A DNA stretch of 64,000 bases from Methylocystis sp. IM3. GTDB lineage: Bacteria; Pseudomonadota; Alphaproteobacteria; Rhizobiales; Beijerinckiaceae. Shown here piece by piece: positions 1 through 8,206 of this stretch. The stretch is taken from the NCBI RefSeq assembly GCF_038070105.1, contig NZ_JBBPBZ010000003.1, forward strand, positions 1-64,000. The letters are read 5' to 3'. Positions within the stretch are counted from its first letter, which is position 1; the number at the start of each line of letters is the position of its first letter. Both the position numbers and the translations under genes were made by a program. The notes below the pieces were generated by a model. The model had not been told where the DNA came from. It saw nothing but the letters and a program-made list of their open reading frames with translations, and ran no database searches.

Positions 1-167
1 ACGGATGGACGGTTTTTGGTCATGGCGTCGTCTCTCGGGAGGTTGTTCACCCAAGCGAAAAGTTAAAGAGCCGGCGACGCTGAACGAGCCTAGGAATGCA
101 GGGAGCCCCACAAGAATGCGCCGCCGCCGGCTTCGTTCCGCCGCCGATCTCTCCCGATGGCTTCATG
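1..167. other. left-edge region, no gene recognised
   Basis: This stretch lies downstream of the acyltransferase gene that ends at 168. A 62-codon open frame crosses it on the plus strand, but its product is arginine-rich and resembles nothing I recognise, and no convincing ribosome binding site precedes it. I see no tRNA, terminator or insertion-sequence end that can be supported. Confidence 0.4.
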
Positions 168-1394
168 TCAATTCGACCCCGCCCGCCCGCTAGGGCGTAA
201 CCTATGAGGCGGTCTTAGCGGACGTAGCCAAACCCCCTTCCAGTGGTTTGCGATCCTGCTACCCAGGTGGATCGAAGGGCGCTCGATCAAAAGGTAGCTG
301 ATGGCTGTGATTAGCGCCACACAGGCCGCGGCTGGCGCCAGAAGGAGAATGGGTAGTAAATCAATAGAAAGCGGCTCAGCTAGCCCGCTGACCTTATCAA
401 ATATCAGAGCTAATAGAATTCCGTGTATCAGATATATGCCAAAAGAGCATTCTCCGAGCACCAGCGCTGCTCTCGTTTTAAAAAGACCCCACATGCTGTT
501 GCCGCATGCAATGCAGGCGAAAAATATCCCAAACAAAATCGCTCCCAATCCGTATCTGGTCGGGAAGAACATCACAATGCCGAGCGATCCAGCGGCAACC
601 ATCGTTGCGAGGGGCGTACGCAACCATCGTACGATGGCTTCACGACTCTGACACTCGTAGGCAAGCATACCCATCGCGAAGAACGGCAGGAAAAGGTTTG
701 CGAGATGGAATGCTTGCAGTGAGAGTCCCGCTAGCAAAAGCACAGCCGGCAATACCCAGCTCGGCAATCGGCCTCGAACCAGATCCGCCGCCACAGCGGA
801 AGCTGGAAGCAGGAGCAGATAGAAGAGCCACTCATACCAAAGTGACCAGAGGACACCGGCATTAAGACGCCAGCTATCCGGATAGCCAAGTAAATCGGGT
901 TCACCTAGGGCCAAGATCCATTCAGCCGCCGCTTTGGGAAAGCTGCTGTCCGGCCTATGGCCGGTTTTGATCGAGATAAACAGCGTGACAGCGGCCACTG
1001 ACACGGTTACGAGGGGAATTATTCTGAACACGCGCGAAATGTATATTTTCGGCCACGAGCACGCTCGATAGCCATCGAGAATTCTTGGGTAGAAGACAAG
1101 GCCGGTAATCATAAAAAAAAGCATCACCGCGCCAGAGCCGAGTTGGTTGAATACATGAACAGGCGCCGGAGTAGACCATGTTTCTCCGAGCCGGGTAATT
1201 TGTATCCACCGGATGAAGTGGCCGATCAGCACCGATAGCGCCAAGTAGCCACGTAGCCCGTCGATGCAACCAATGCGTCGTTCTGCGGGCGGCAGCGGGA
1301 AGCCCATCCTCGCGAGGAGCGTCGCAATTAGAGTCGCAAGGATATACGCGGCCGTTGCGCCAATGGCGATCGAAACAATGGGATAATTGAGCAT
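168..1394 (-). CDS. acyltransferase 3 family membrane protein
   Basis: A 408-residue integral membrane protein of the acyltransferase 3 (OafA/YrhL/NodX) family, which moves acyl groups onto extracytoplasmic sugars or other envelope molecules. The N-terminal signature IDGLRGYLALSVLIGHF carries the conserved Arg-x10-His arrangement of the catalytic core, and about ten hydrophobic helices follow, ending with the family-typical ERPSI segment near the C-terminus. I chose the ATG at 1394 because AAGGA lies about 9 nt upstream; a start 20 codons earlier is possible but has no such site. The gene is more AT-rich than its neighbours. It follows eutB on the same strand, but nothing links it to ethanolamine metabolism, so its substrate is unknown. 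Confidence 0.85.
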   Translation of the reverse strand: MLNYPIVSIAIGATAAYILATLIATLLARMGFPLPPAERRIGCIDGLRGYLALSVLIGHFIRWIQITRLGETWSTPAPVHVFNQLGSGAVMLFFMITGLVFYPRILDGYRACSWPKIYISRVFRIIPLVTVSVAAVTLFISIKTGHRPDSSFPKAAAEWILALGEPDLLGYPDSWRLNAGVLWSLWYEWLFYLLLLPASAVAADLVRGRLPSWVLPAVLLLAGLSLQAFHLANLFLPFFAMGMLAYECQSREAIVRWLRTPLATMVAAGSLGIVMFFPTRYGLGAILFGIFFACIACGNSMWGLFKTRAALVLGECSFGIYLIHGILLALIFDKVSGLAEPLSIDLLPILLLAPAAACVALITAISYLLIERPSIHLGSRIANHWKGVWLRPLRPPHRLRPSGRAGSN

Positions 1395-1524
1395 CGAATA
1401 GTCCTTGGTATTTGGCGGCGCGGCCTTTAAGCATGTGGTGTATGATGTTGGCAATCAGGCCTTCGAAGATCGGAAAGGCCAAGCTCTCGGCGCGGTGAAG
1501 ACCGCCCACGCAGGAATAAACCAC
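1395..1524 (-). pseudogene. possible eutC C-terminal remnant
   Basis: Directly after the eutB stop, a short open frame beginning with GTG reads VGGLHRAESLAF, then LIANIIHHMLKGRAA and YQGL, before running into the start region of the acyltransferase gene. The pattern loosely resembles the last about 30 residues of ethanolamine ammonia-lyase small subunit (E. coli EutC: GG-x4-E, then a helix with M-L-x3-A near the end). The rest of EutC is missing. The resemblance was judged by eye and could be chance. Confidence 0.22.
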
Positions 1525-1526
1525 AA

Positions 1527-2897
1527 TCAGGCCTTGGCCAGCAGGCGCTCGAAAGGCTGGGGAAGGGCTTGTCGCTCTGCGGCGCCGGAGATGTGCATTC
1601 GCGCCATCCAGTCTGCGAATTCCGGCGCCGGCCGCAGCTTCATCAGGCGGCGCATTGTCGCGACGTCGTGATAGGAGGTGCTCTGGTAATTCAGCATTAT
1701 ATCGTCGCCGCCGGGCACGCCCATGACGTAATTCACGCCAGCAAGGGCGAGTAGCGCGAGGAGGATGTCGATGTCGTTTTGATCGGCGTCGGCATGATTC
1801 GTGTAGCAGGCGTCGCAGCCCATGGGTAGGCCGAGCAGCTTGCCGCAGAAGTGATCTTCCAGTCCGGCGCGAATGATCTCTTTTCCATCGAAGAGATATT
1901 CCGGTCCGATGAATCCGACAACGGTATTGACGAGCAGCGGGTCGAAGGCCCGGGCCACGGCATAGGCGCGCGCTTCGAGCGTCTGCTGATCGCAGCCATG
2001 ATGCGCATCGGCCGATAGCGCGCTGCCCTGGCCGGTCTCGAAATACATGACATTGTCGCCGAGCGTTCCGCGCTGCAAGGCGCGCGCGGCCTCGTTTGCT
2101 TCGCGCAAATTAGCGAGGTCGACGCCAAAGCTTCTGTTCGCCGCCTCGGTCCCCGCGATCGACTGGAAAACGAGATCCACAGGCGCGCCCTGGTTGATGA
2201 GATCGAGCGTCGTCGTGACATGGGTAAGGACGCAGGACTGGGTCGGAATATCGAGCGTTTCGCGCAGTTCGTCCAAAAGCTTCAGCAGATCGAGACAGCG
2301 TTGCGGACTGTCGGAGGCGGGATTGATCCCGATGACCGCGTCGCCGCTGCCGAGCAGCAACCCGTCCATGACGCTCGCCAGAACGCCCCTCGGATCGTCG
2401 GTCGGATGATTTGGCTGTATGCGCGACGAGAGGGTGCCGGGCAGTCCGATCGTGTCCCGGAAGCGCGTGACGACCCTGATCTTGGCTGTGATCGCGATCA
2501 GATCCTGATTGCGCGAAATCTTGGAGACGGCGGCGGCCATTTCCGGCGTGACGCCCGCAGAAAGAGCCGCGAGAGCCTCGCCCGTCGCTACGTCGGAAAG
2601 CAGCCAGTCCCTGAATTCCCCGACAGTGAAGCTCGCGACGGCGGCAAAGGCGTCCCTGTCGTGCGAGTCCATGATCAGCCGCGTGACCTCGTCTTCCTCA
2701 TAGGGGATGATTGGCTCCGAGAGGAAGGTTGACAACGGCAGATCTGCGAGCCGCATTTGCGCTGCAATACGTTCGACGGCGCTCTGCGCCGCGACTCCGG
2801 CGAGGCTGTCTCCCGAGCGGGGCGGCGTCGCCTTGGCGAGAAGCGATTTCAAATCGGGGAAGCTATGGCGTGTTCCCTCCAAATCGATCGCATACAT
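1527..2897 (-). CDS. eutB: ethanolamine ammonia-lyase large subunit
   Basis: At 456 residues this is the full length of EutB (E. coli 453). EutB is the adenosylcobalamin-dependent catalytic subunit that converts ethanolamine to acetaldehyde and ammonia. Blocks that match EutB closely include SRIQPNHPTDD, FQSIAGTE, VMYFETGQGS, LVNTVVGFIGPEYL and CDACYTNHADADQND, which line the TIM-barrel active site. The ATG is preceded by GAGG at 7 nt. The enzyme normally needs the small subunit EutC, usually encoded immediately downstream; here only a doubtful remnant follows, so the enzyme is inactive, pairs with EutC made elsewhere, or is decaying. It is transcribed divergently from a kinase and a flavoprotein that probably also handle choline- or ethanolamine-derived amines. 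Confidence 0.95.
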   Translation of the reverse strand: MYAIDLEGTRHSFPDLKSLLAKATPPRSGDSLAGVAAQSAVERIAAQMRLADLPLSTFLSEPIIPYEEDEVTRLIMDSHDRDAFAAVASFTVGEFRDWLLSDVATGEALAALSAGVTPEMAAAVSKISRNQDLIAITAKIRVVTRFRDTIGLPGTLSSRIQPNHPTDDPRGVLASVMDGLLLGSGDAVIGINPASDSPQRCLDLLKLLDELRETLDIPTQSCVLTHVTTTLDLINQGAPVDLVFQSIAGTEAANRSFGVDLANLREANEAARALQRGTLGDNVMYFETGQGSALSADAHHGCDQQTLEARAYAVARAFDPLLVNTVVGFIGPEYLFDGKEIIRAGLEDHFCGKLLGLPMGCDACYTNHADADQNDIDILLALLALAGVNYVMGVPGGDDIMLNYQSTSYHDVATMRRLMKLRPAPEFADWMARMHISGAAERQALPQPFERLLAKA

Positions 2898-2999
2898 GCC
2901 AGAACCTCGAGGCAGACCCTAGCGATGCTAGCTCGCAGGCCCGGGCTTGTCACTATCCGGGCTCGAGCCAGATAATGAGAAAGGAGGTATAAACCGCTT

Positions 3000-3890
3000 A
3001 TGACCGCCGATACTTCGGATCCGGAGACTCTAATACGCGCCCTTCCCATCTGGGGCGGTCCGATCGACATTGAACCTTTGCACGGCGGAATCACGAACAG
3101 GAACTATATCGTTTCGGAAAAGGGGCGTCGCGTGGTCGTGCGCTACGGGCACGACATCCCCGAGCATGGCGTCATGCGCTTCAATGAATTCGCCGCAGCG
3201 AAAGCCGCCGCCATGGCGGGCGTTTCGCCAGGGGTGCTCTACGCTTCGGCGCCCTTTCTCGTGATGGAGTTAGTTGCGGGTCGAAGCTACCGCGCGGAGG
3301 ACGTGCGCAGGAATCTCCATGGCTGCGTCGCATTGATGAAGCGCGTCCACCGGGAGGTCGCCGCCTGTCTTCACGGACCGACGCTGTGCTTCAACGTCTT
3401 CCACGTCATTCGCAATTACGCTCGCATTCTGGCCGGGGACCATAGCCGCAAGGAAAGCGGGCTTCCCGGCTATCTGCGCGCCTGCGAGACGCTGGAGCGG
3501 GCCGTGGGGCCAATCGACCTCGTCTTTGGACACAACGACCTCCTCGCCGCGAATTTCATCGAAGACGATGCGCGGCTGTGGCTCGTCGACTGGGATTACG
3601 CTGGCTGGACTACGCCGCTCTTCGACCTCGGCGGCCTGTCGTCGAACAATGGTTTGGACCGGCGTGAGAATGACGCCATGCTATCCGAATATTTTGAGAA
3701 ACCCGCGAGTGACGCGCTCTGGCGCGGCTTTCAGGCGATGGTCTGCGCCTCTCTCTTGCGGGAATCCATGTGGAGCATGGTGTCCGAGACGAGATCGACG
3801 ATCGCCTTCGATTATGTTTCATACACAGAAGAAAATCTGGAGCGTTTCGAGCGGGCTTTCGCCGCTTTCGAGGAAATGGAGCGGTCATGA
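3000..3890 (+). CDS. choline/ethanolamine kinase-like phosphotransferase
   Basis: A 296-residue cytoplasmic kinase of the aminoglycoside phosphotransferase/choline kinase fold. FGHNDLLAANFI supplies the catalytic loop Asp and the metal-binding Asn, and LVDWDYAGWTTPLFDLGGL supplies the DxD-type metal site typical of choline/ethanolamine kinases. The N-terminal part carries GGITNRNYIV, the nucleotide-loop region of the family. The start is well supported by AAAGGAGG at 2980-2987. The gene overlaps the next one by 4 nt (ATGA), so the two are translationally coupled. Divergent eutB suggests the substrate is ethanolamine, choline or a relative, but that is inference from context. Confidence 0.85.
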   Translation: MTADTSDPETLIRALPIWGGPIDIEPLHGGITNRNYIVSEKGRRVVVRYGHDIPEHGVMRFNEFAAAKAAAMAGVSPGVLYASAPFLVMELVAGRSYRAEDVRRNLHGCVALMKRVHREVAACLHGPTLCFNVFHVIRNYARILAGDHSRKESGLPGYLRACETLERAVGPIDLVFGHNDLLAANFIEDDARLWLVDWDYAGWTTPLFDLGGLSSNNGLDRRENDAMLSEYFEKPASDALWRGFQAMVCASLLRESMWSMVSETRSTIAFDYVSYTEENLERFERAFAAFEEMERS

Positions 3891-6334
3891 GCGATCTGCC
3901 CGGCAGCGCGCAGGTGATTGTTGTCGGCGGCGGCATTGTCGGTTGCTCGGTCGCCTATCATTTGGCGAGGCGCGGGGTCGAGGTCCTGCTGCTCGAACGG
4001 GGCCAATTGACATGCGGCTCGACATGGCACGCGGCGGGGCTTGTCGGCCAGTTGCGCTCCAGCGCGAATATCACACGACTGCTCGGCTATTCGGTGGAGC
4101 TTTACGATAAGCTCGAAGCCGAGACGGGGCTGGCGACGGGTTGGAAGCGCAATGGCGGCCTGCGCCTCGCCTGCAACGCCGATCGATGGATCGAGGTGAA
4201 ACGGCAGGCGACGACGGGCCGGAGTTTCGGCCTTGAAATGCACCTTCTCGGACCGGAAGAGGCGCAGGCGCTCTGGCCGCTCATGTCAATCGGCGATGTC
4301 GTGGGGGCGGCTTTCCTGCCCGCGGACGGGCAAGCCAATCCCTCGGACATAACGCAGGCGCTCGCCAAAGGCGCGCGCCTGGCTGGCGCGAAGTTGATGG
4401 AGACGATCGCGGTCGAGGATGTCATTGTCGAGAACGGGCGCGTGATGGGAGTGAAGACATCGCGCGGCGCAATAGGCTGCGAGAAGGCTGTTCTCTGTTG
4501 CGGCCTGTGGACGGCGCGGCTCGGCGCGCGCGCCGGCGCCTGCGTCCCGCTCGCGCCCGTGCGCCATCAATATATCGTCACCGAGCGCATCGACGGCGTG
4601 ACGTCCGATCTGCCGACGCTGCGCGATCCGGATCGCCTGACCTACTACAAGGAGGAAGTTGGCGGGCTCGTGATGGGCGGCTACGAGCCGAACCCCATTC
4701 CCTGGAGTGAAACACATGTGCCGGAGGATTTCGCCTTTCGCCTGCTCGAGGACGACTGGGACCATTTCGAGCCGATCATGACGCTTGCGCTCGGGCGGGT
4801 TCCGGCGCTCGCGGAGGCCGGCGTCAAGCAGATGGTCAATGGTCTCGAAAGCTTTACGCCCGACGGGAACTGGATGATCGGCGAGACGCCCGAGGTGCGC
4901 AATCTCTTCGTCGGCGCGGGCTTCAACGCCTTCGGCATTGCCTCGGCCGGCGGCGCCGGCATGGCGCTCGCGGAATGGGTTGCCGACGGCGAGCCGCCCT
5001 TCGATCTATGGGCTGTGGACATTCGACGCTTCGGCGCACATCACAAGGACAATGACTGGGTGCGGGCACGTACGCTCGAAGCCTATGCGCGTCATTATTC
5101 CATCGCCTGGCCGTCGGAGGAATATTCTTCCGGCCGGCCGCTGCGCCGTTCGCCGCTTTACGATCAATTGAAGAAAGCCGGCGCCTGTTTCGGCGAGAAG
5201 ATGGGTTTCGAACGGCCGAACTGGTTCGCCGACCTTGCGGCCGGCGAAGCGCCCGAGGACAGTTATTCTTTCTCGCGGCCCGGCTGGTTCGATGCTGTAG
5301 CGCGCGAGCATCGCGCCTGCCGCTCGGCGGCGGCGCTGTTCGATGAGACGAGCTTCGCCAAGGCGCTCCTTGTCGGGCGCGACGCGGAGGCGGCCTTGTC
5401 CTGGATCGCGGCGAATAATGTCGCGCGGGCGCCGGGCAGCGTGATCTATACGCAAATGCTGAACCACAAGGGCGGCATCGAATGCGATCTGACCGTCACG
5501 CGTCTCGACCAGAACCGTTATTACATCGTCACCGGCACGGGCTTCGCGACGCATGATTTCAGCTGGATCAGGCGCGCCATTCCCGAGGATATGGACGCGA
5601 CGCTCATCGACGTGACTTCGGCGCGCGCAACGCTGGCGCTCATGGGGCCGCGCGCACGCGACATTCTGCAATCCTGTTGCGCGGATGATCTCTCCAACGC
5701 GGCCTTTCCCTTCCTCACGGCGCGTGAAGTTCATGTCGCCGGCGCGCCAGTGATGGCGATCCGTGTGACCTATGTGGGAGAACTCGGCTGGGAGTTGCAC
5801 ATCCCCGTCGAATACGCCGTGACTGTCTATGAACGGCTGATGGAGGTGGGCGTTCCTTTCGGTCTCGCCAATGCCGGCTATCGCGCGATCGAAACGCTGA
5901 GACTCGAAAAAGGCTATCGCGCCTGGGGCGCCGATATCGGCCCAGATCATACGCCTTTCATGGCGGGTCTGGGCTCAATGGTGAAAATGAAATCCGGGCA
6001 ACCCTTCCTGGGGCGTGACGCGCTCGAGAAAGCCGCCACCGCGCCGCCGCCGCGCTTGCTCGTGGGCTTCTGCGTCGACGACCCTGCTGTCGCGCTGCTT
6101 GGCCGCGAGACCATTTACCGAGATGGCGAGCGGGTGGGTTGGCTTTCGAGCGCGGGCTTTGGCCATTGGCTCGGAAAAGCGATCGGCTATGGCTATATCC
6201 GGCTCGACGGCGGCGTGACGCCGGCGCTTGCGGCTTCTGGCGCCTATGAACTCGACGTCGCCGGCCTGCGTATTCCGGCGACGCTATCGCTGGCGCCGTT
6301 CTACGATCCGGGCGGACTCACGCCTCGGGCGTGA
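3887..6334 (+). CDS. FAD-dependent dimethylglycine/sarcosine dehydrogenase-like protein
   Basis: A protein of about 815 residues with two parts. The N-terminal half is a DAO-type flavoprotein: the dinucleotide-binding motif VIVVGGGIVGCSVAYHLARRG is near the start, and GSTWHAAGLVG carries the His to which FAD is covalently attached in dimethylglycine dehydrogenase. The second half is a folate-binding aminomethyltransferase (GcvT-like) domain with its C-terminal barrel, including YVGELGWELHIP. Such enzymes demethylate dimethylglycine or sarcosine and pass the carbon to tetrahydrofolate. The ATG at 3887 overlaps the kinase stop; an upstream in-frame start at 3770 would lie inside the kinase gene and is unlikely. 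With the kinase and eutB this suggests use of choline/ethanolamine-type amines; exact substrate not determinable. Confidence 0.88.
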   Translation: MSDLPGSAQVIVVGGGIVGCSVAYHLARRGVEVLLLERGQLTCGSTWHAAGLVGQLRSSANITRLLGYSVELYDKLEAETGLATGWKRNGGLRLACNADRWIEVKRQATTGRSFGLEMHLLGPEEAQALWPLMSIGDVVGAAFLPADGQANPSDITQALAKGARLAGAKLMETIAVEDVIVENGRVMGVKTSRGAIGCEKAVLCCGLWTARLGARAGACVPLAPVRHQYIVTERIDGVTSDLPTLRDPDRLTYYKEEVGGLVMGGYEPNPIPWSETHVPEDFAFRLLEDDWDHFEPIMTLALGRVPALAEAGVKQMVNGLESFTPDGNWMIGETPEVRNLFVGAGFNAFGIASAGGAGMALAEWVADGEPPFDLWAVDIRRFGAHHKDNDWVRARTLEAYARHYSIAWPSEEYSSGRPLRRSPLYDQLKKAGACFGEKMGFERPNWFADLAAGEAPEDSYSFSRPGWFDAVAREHRACRSAAALFDETSFAKALLVGRDAEAALSWIAANNVARAPGSVIYTQMLNHKGGIECDLTVTRLDQNRYYIVTGTGFATHDFSWIRRAIPEDMDATLIDVTSARATLALMGPRARDILQSCCADDLSNAAFPFLTAREVHVAGAPVMAIRVTYVGELGWELHIPVEYAVTVYERLMEVGVPFGLANAGYRAIETLRLEKGYRAWGADIGPDHTPFMAGLGSMVKMKSGQPFLGRDALEKAATAPPPRLLVGFCVDDPAVALLGRETIYRDGERVGWLSSAGFGHWLGKAIGYGYIRLDGGVTPALAASGAYELDVAGLRIPATLSLAPFYDPGGLTPRA

Positions 6335-6358
6335 CCGTAGCGAGACTGCGGTCACGCC
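6328..6358. terminator. bidirectional hairpin between convergent genes
   Basis: GGCGTGACCGTAG and CTGCGGTCACGCC form a 13-bp stem (one G-U pair) with a 5-nt loop CGAGA. The hairpin covers the stop codon of the flavoprotein gene and lies between it and the convergent microprotein gene. There is no T-tract on either side. Confidence 0.5.
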
Positions 6359-6368
6359 AAGGTCGCGC

Positions 6369-6455
6369 TCACCAGCCGAGCAGGAAGATCTCCACGAGCG
6401 CCGCCGCATAGAGCAGCGCAACCACGCCAAGCACCCAGCTCTGTCTCTTTTCCAT
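6369..6455 (-). CDS. single-helix membrane microprotein (28 aa)
   Basis: A very short open frame of 28 codons. It begins with five polar residues (MEKRQS) and continues as one hydrophobic helix ending in FLLGW. A good ribosome binding site, GGAGG, lies 7 nt before the ATG on the minus strand. The Lys/Arg-rich start followed by a single helix suggests an inner-membrane microprotein with its N-terminus in the cytoplasm. No family is recognised. The start signal and the composition make translation plausible but unproven. Confidence 0.45.
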   Translation of the reverse strand: MEKRQSWVLGVVALLYAAALVEIFLLGW

Positions 6456-6531
6456 TTAGCGTCCTCCGGCCGAGCGCCTCCAGGAGACATAAAGCCCGCG
6501 GGATCGGAAAAAAGGGGCTGAGGCACGCCGT

Positions 6532-6828
6532 TCAACTCTCCCGTTTCGCTTGTCCCACGCGCGAGGCGAGATGGGCGAACGACTGGCTGCGACCCGCTGC
6601 ATCGCTCTGAAACGCCTGCATCAAAATTCGCACGGGAAAGCAAATCGCCTCGACGTTGGCGTCCCGCATTTCCGCCGGACGGTTGGGGTCAAATCTCAGC
6701 GTGGATTCGGTTCTCGCCAGGACGTCTTCGATTTCCTCTCTTTGAAAAAGACCTTTCTGGCACATCGCCTCGAGAAGCGCGACGATTGCCACGTAGAGGC
6801 CTTCGAGCTGGAGATTTGCCGTATTCAT
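6532..6828 (-). CDS. small conserved-type hypothetical protein (98 aa)
   Basis: A 98-residue soluble, mostly helical protein that I do not recognise. It begins MNTANLQLEGLYVAIVALLEAMCQKG and contains an acidic stretch REEIEDVLARTE. The ATG at 6828 is preceded by a GAGG-containing stretch at suitable distance; a start 32 codons further upstream is open but would read through the likely promoter region. A GGAAT-16-CGTT element lies about 90 nt upstream. No neighbour points to a function. Confidence 0.55.
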   Translation of the reverse strand: MNTANLQLEGLYVAIVALLEAMCQKGLFQREEIEDVLARTESTLRFDPNRPAEMRDANVEAICFPVRILMQAFQSDAAGRSQSFAHLASRVGQAKRES

Positions 6829-6916
6829 GTCCTGACCTCGACTGAAAAAAGCGAGAGCGCTCATAGGTAAATGGGTCACCGAGCCGAAGCCGCGCGCTTC
6901 CTCATCAAAATAATAA

Positions 6917-6941
6917 AACGCCAAGGCTCTGCCCCCATTCC
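6917..6941 (-). promoter_or_regulatory. possible EcfG-type stress promoter
   Basis: Read on the minus strand this is GGAAT, 16 nt, CGTT. The consensus for the alphaproteobacterial general-stress sigma factor EcfG is GGAAC-N16/17-CGTT, so one base differs. It lies about 90 nt upstream of the small hypothetical gene starting at 6828. Such short motifs arise by chance. Confidence 0.25.
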
Positions 6942-7049
6942 TGAATTTACCAGACCTTCACCGCTTTCAGGCCATAGCGCCGCCATTCATTTGGTCCAGA
7001 AGCGCCCGGGCAACCGCTCACAGGCGGCTGTAATCAAGAAGGGGATGCG

Positions 7050-7292
7050 ATGAAAATTTCTGCTTTGGCCGCGCTCGCGGCGCTCGGCGGTCTTACACTA
7101 GCGGGTTGCAACTCGCCGGGTGAGCGGGCGGTGGGCGGAGCCGCCATCGGCGGACTTGGCGGGGCGGGCATCGGCGCCCTCGCCTCCAATGGATCGACGA
7201 CAGGAACTCTTGGCGGAGCCGCGGTCGGAGCGGCAACGGGCGCGGCGGTTGGCGCATTGACGGCGCCGCCGCCTCCTGCGCGTTATTATTAA
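7050..7292 (+). CDS. glycine-zipper lipoprotein
   Basis: An 80-residue protein with a lipoprotein signal peptide ending in LAGC, so Cys20 would be lipidated, followed by two glycine-zipper stretches: GGAAIGGLGGAGIGALAS and GGAAVGAATGAAVGAL. It ends in a proline-rich tail (APPPPARYY). Similar small proteins insert into or line the outer membrane and are often envelope-stress related. AAGAAGGGG precedes the ATG. The role here is unknown. Confidence 0.75.
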   Translation: MKISALAALAALGGLTLAGCNSPGERAVGGAAIGGLGGAGIGALASNGSTTGTLGGAAVGAATGAAVGALTAPPPPARYY

Positions 7293-7366
7293 GTCGGAAA
7301 AGCAGGGCGCCCCGCGCTTACCGGCGGGGGCGCCCATGGCATTCCGCAAGGCTCCGCCTTTATGCG

Positions 7367-7825
7367 TTAGCGAGACGCCGCGGGGTTCATTTTTGTAATT
7401 TCTTCTGGCGGCTGCCAGATAATGTCTGACGAAGCGGCTGAGCTGAGCGCCTCTCTGCCGCCCTTCCGATAGGCCGTCACCGCCGCAGAGGCGAGGCGCC
7501 ATTCTTCTTCCGTCCAGTTCCTGGACTCCGAAGCGATCGAACCTTGAGACTTGTCTTGCAGCGGGTCGCTCAACGACTGTGCGCCGCGCTGCGCGTATCC
7601 GTAAACATTCTGCGGGAGCCGCCTCAACGCGGAAATGAAGTGCTCGGAAATGAAATCGGGATTGGCGGCGGAGCTAGGCTGCCTGGCCTGATCACTGCTG
7701 ATCTGCGAGAGCGTTTCGATCGGTCTTCTGAAACCCATGTTCCCGATAAAACCGATTCCTATCACGGCCATCGCGAGCGCCGCGACGCCAACCCAGTGAC
7801 GATTGATTGCAGGAAGCTTGATCAT
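7367..7825 (-). CDS. membrane-anchored hypothetical protein
   Basis: A protein of about 152 residues with one N-terminal membrane helix (VGVAALAMAVIGIGFIGNMGF) and a soluble, presumably periplasmic, remainder containing a WTEEEWRLA helix. I chose the second ATG (7825) because AGGAG lies 7 nt upstream of it; the first ATG (7831) is only 1 nt from the same site. No family is recognised. It is convergent with the glycine-zipper lipoprotein gene. Confidence 0.5.
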   Translation of the reverse strand: MIKLPAINRHWVGVAALAMAVIGIGFIGNMGFRRPIETLSQISSDQARQPSSAANPDFISEHFISALRRLPQNVYGYAQRGAQSLSDPLQDKSQGSIASESRNWTEEEWRLASAAVTAYRKGGREALSSAASSDIIWQPPEEITKMNPAASR

Positions 7826-8206
7826 ACGCATACTCCTGGTTTCCGAAGGGCGGTCCGTTTAGTTTCAAGGGCGCGCCACGAGGATTTGCGTCTTTGGATG
7901 ACGTGCGGCCATCCCGGTCGTATCGCTTAACCTATTGCAGAGGCTGATGTTTCTTGATGCCGGAATAAAAAATGCGTGGGCAGGAGACAGCCGGGGAAAA
8001 TCTATTGTTTTCGTTCGTTTTCGAGCCCATTGGCAGTAGAGGCCAAGAAAAAGATTGACCATAAACACAGCCGCAAGTAGGTTTTTCGCCGATAGTCAAA
8101 ACCGCGAAGGTTCTGCTCGCGCTGCGCGCGACGACTCCGAGCGCATAATGTCTTGCTCCGGTTTTTTACGACGGAACCGCGCCTTGGAATCGTGAGGCGT
8201 TCGACG
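7826..8206. other. intergenic region, nothing firm
   Basis: About 380 bases between divergent genes. It is relatively AT-rich around 7960-8060, as expected for promoters, but I could not fix a -35/-10 pair. The short open frames crossing it have no ribosome binding sites and look accidental. Confidence 0.4.

Noticed and set aside
5..193. Plus-strand frame of 62 codons at the left edge
   Set aside because: No ribosome site, Arg-rich, no recognisable family; overlaps the end of the acyltransferase gene.
955..1524. Open frame of 189 codons as a real gene
   Set aside because: Most of it lies antiparallel-in-register inside the acyltransferase gene in another frame of the same strand, with low-quality composition; only the first about 40 codons are of interest as a possible eutC remnant.
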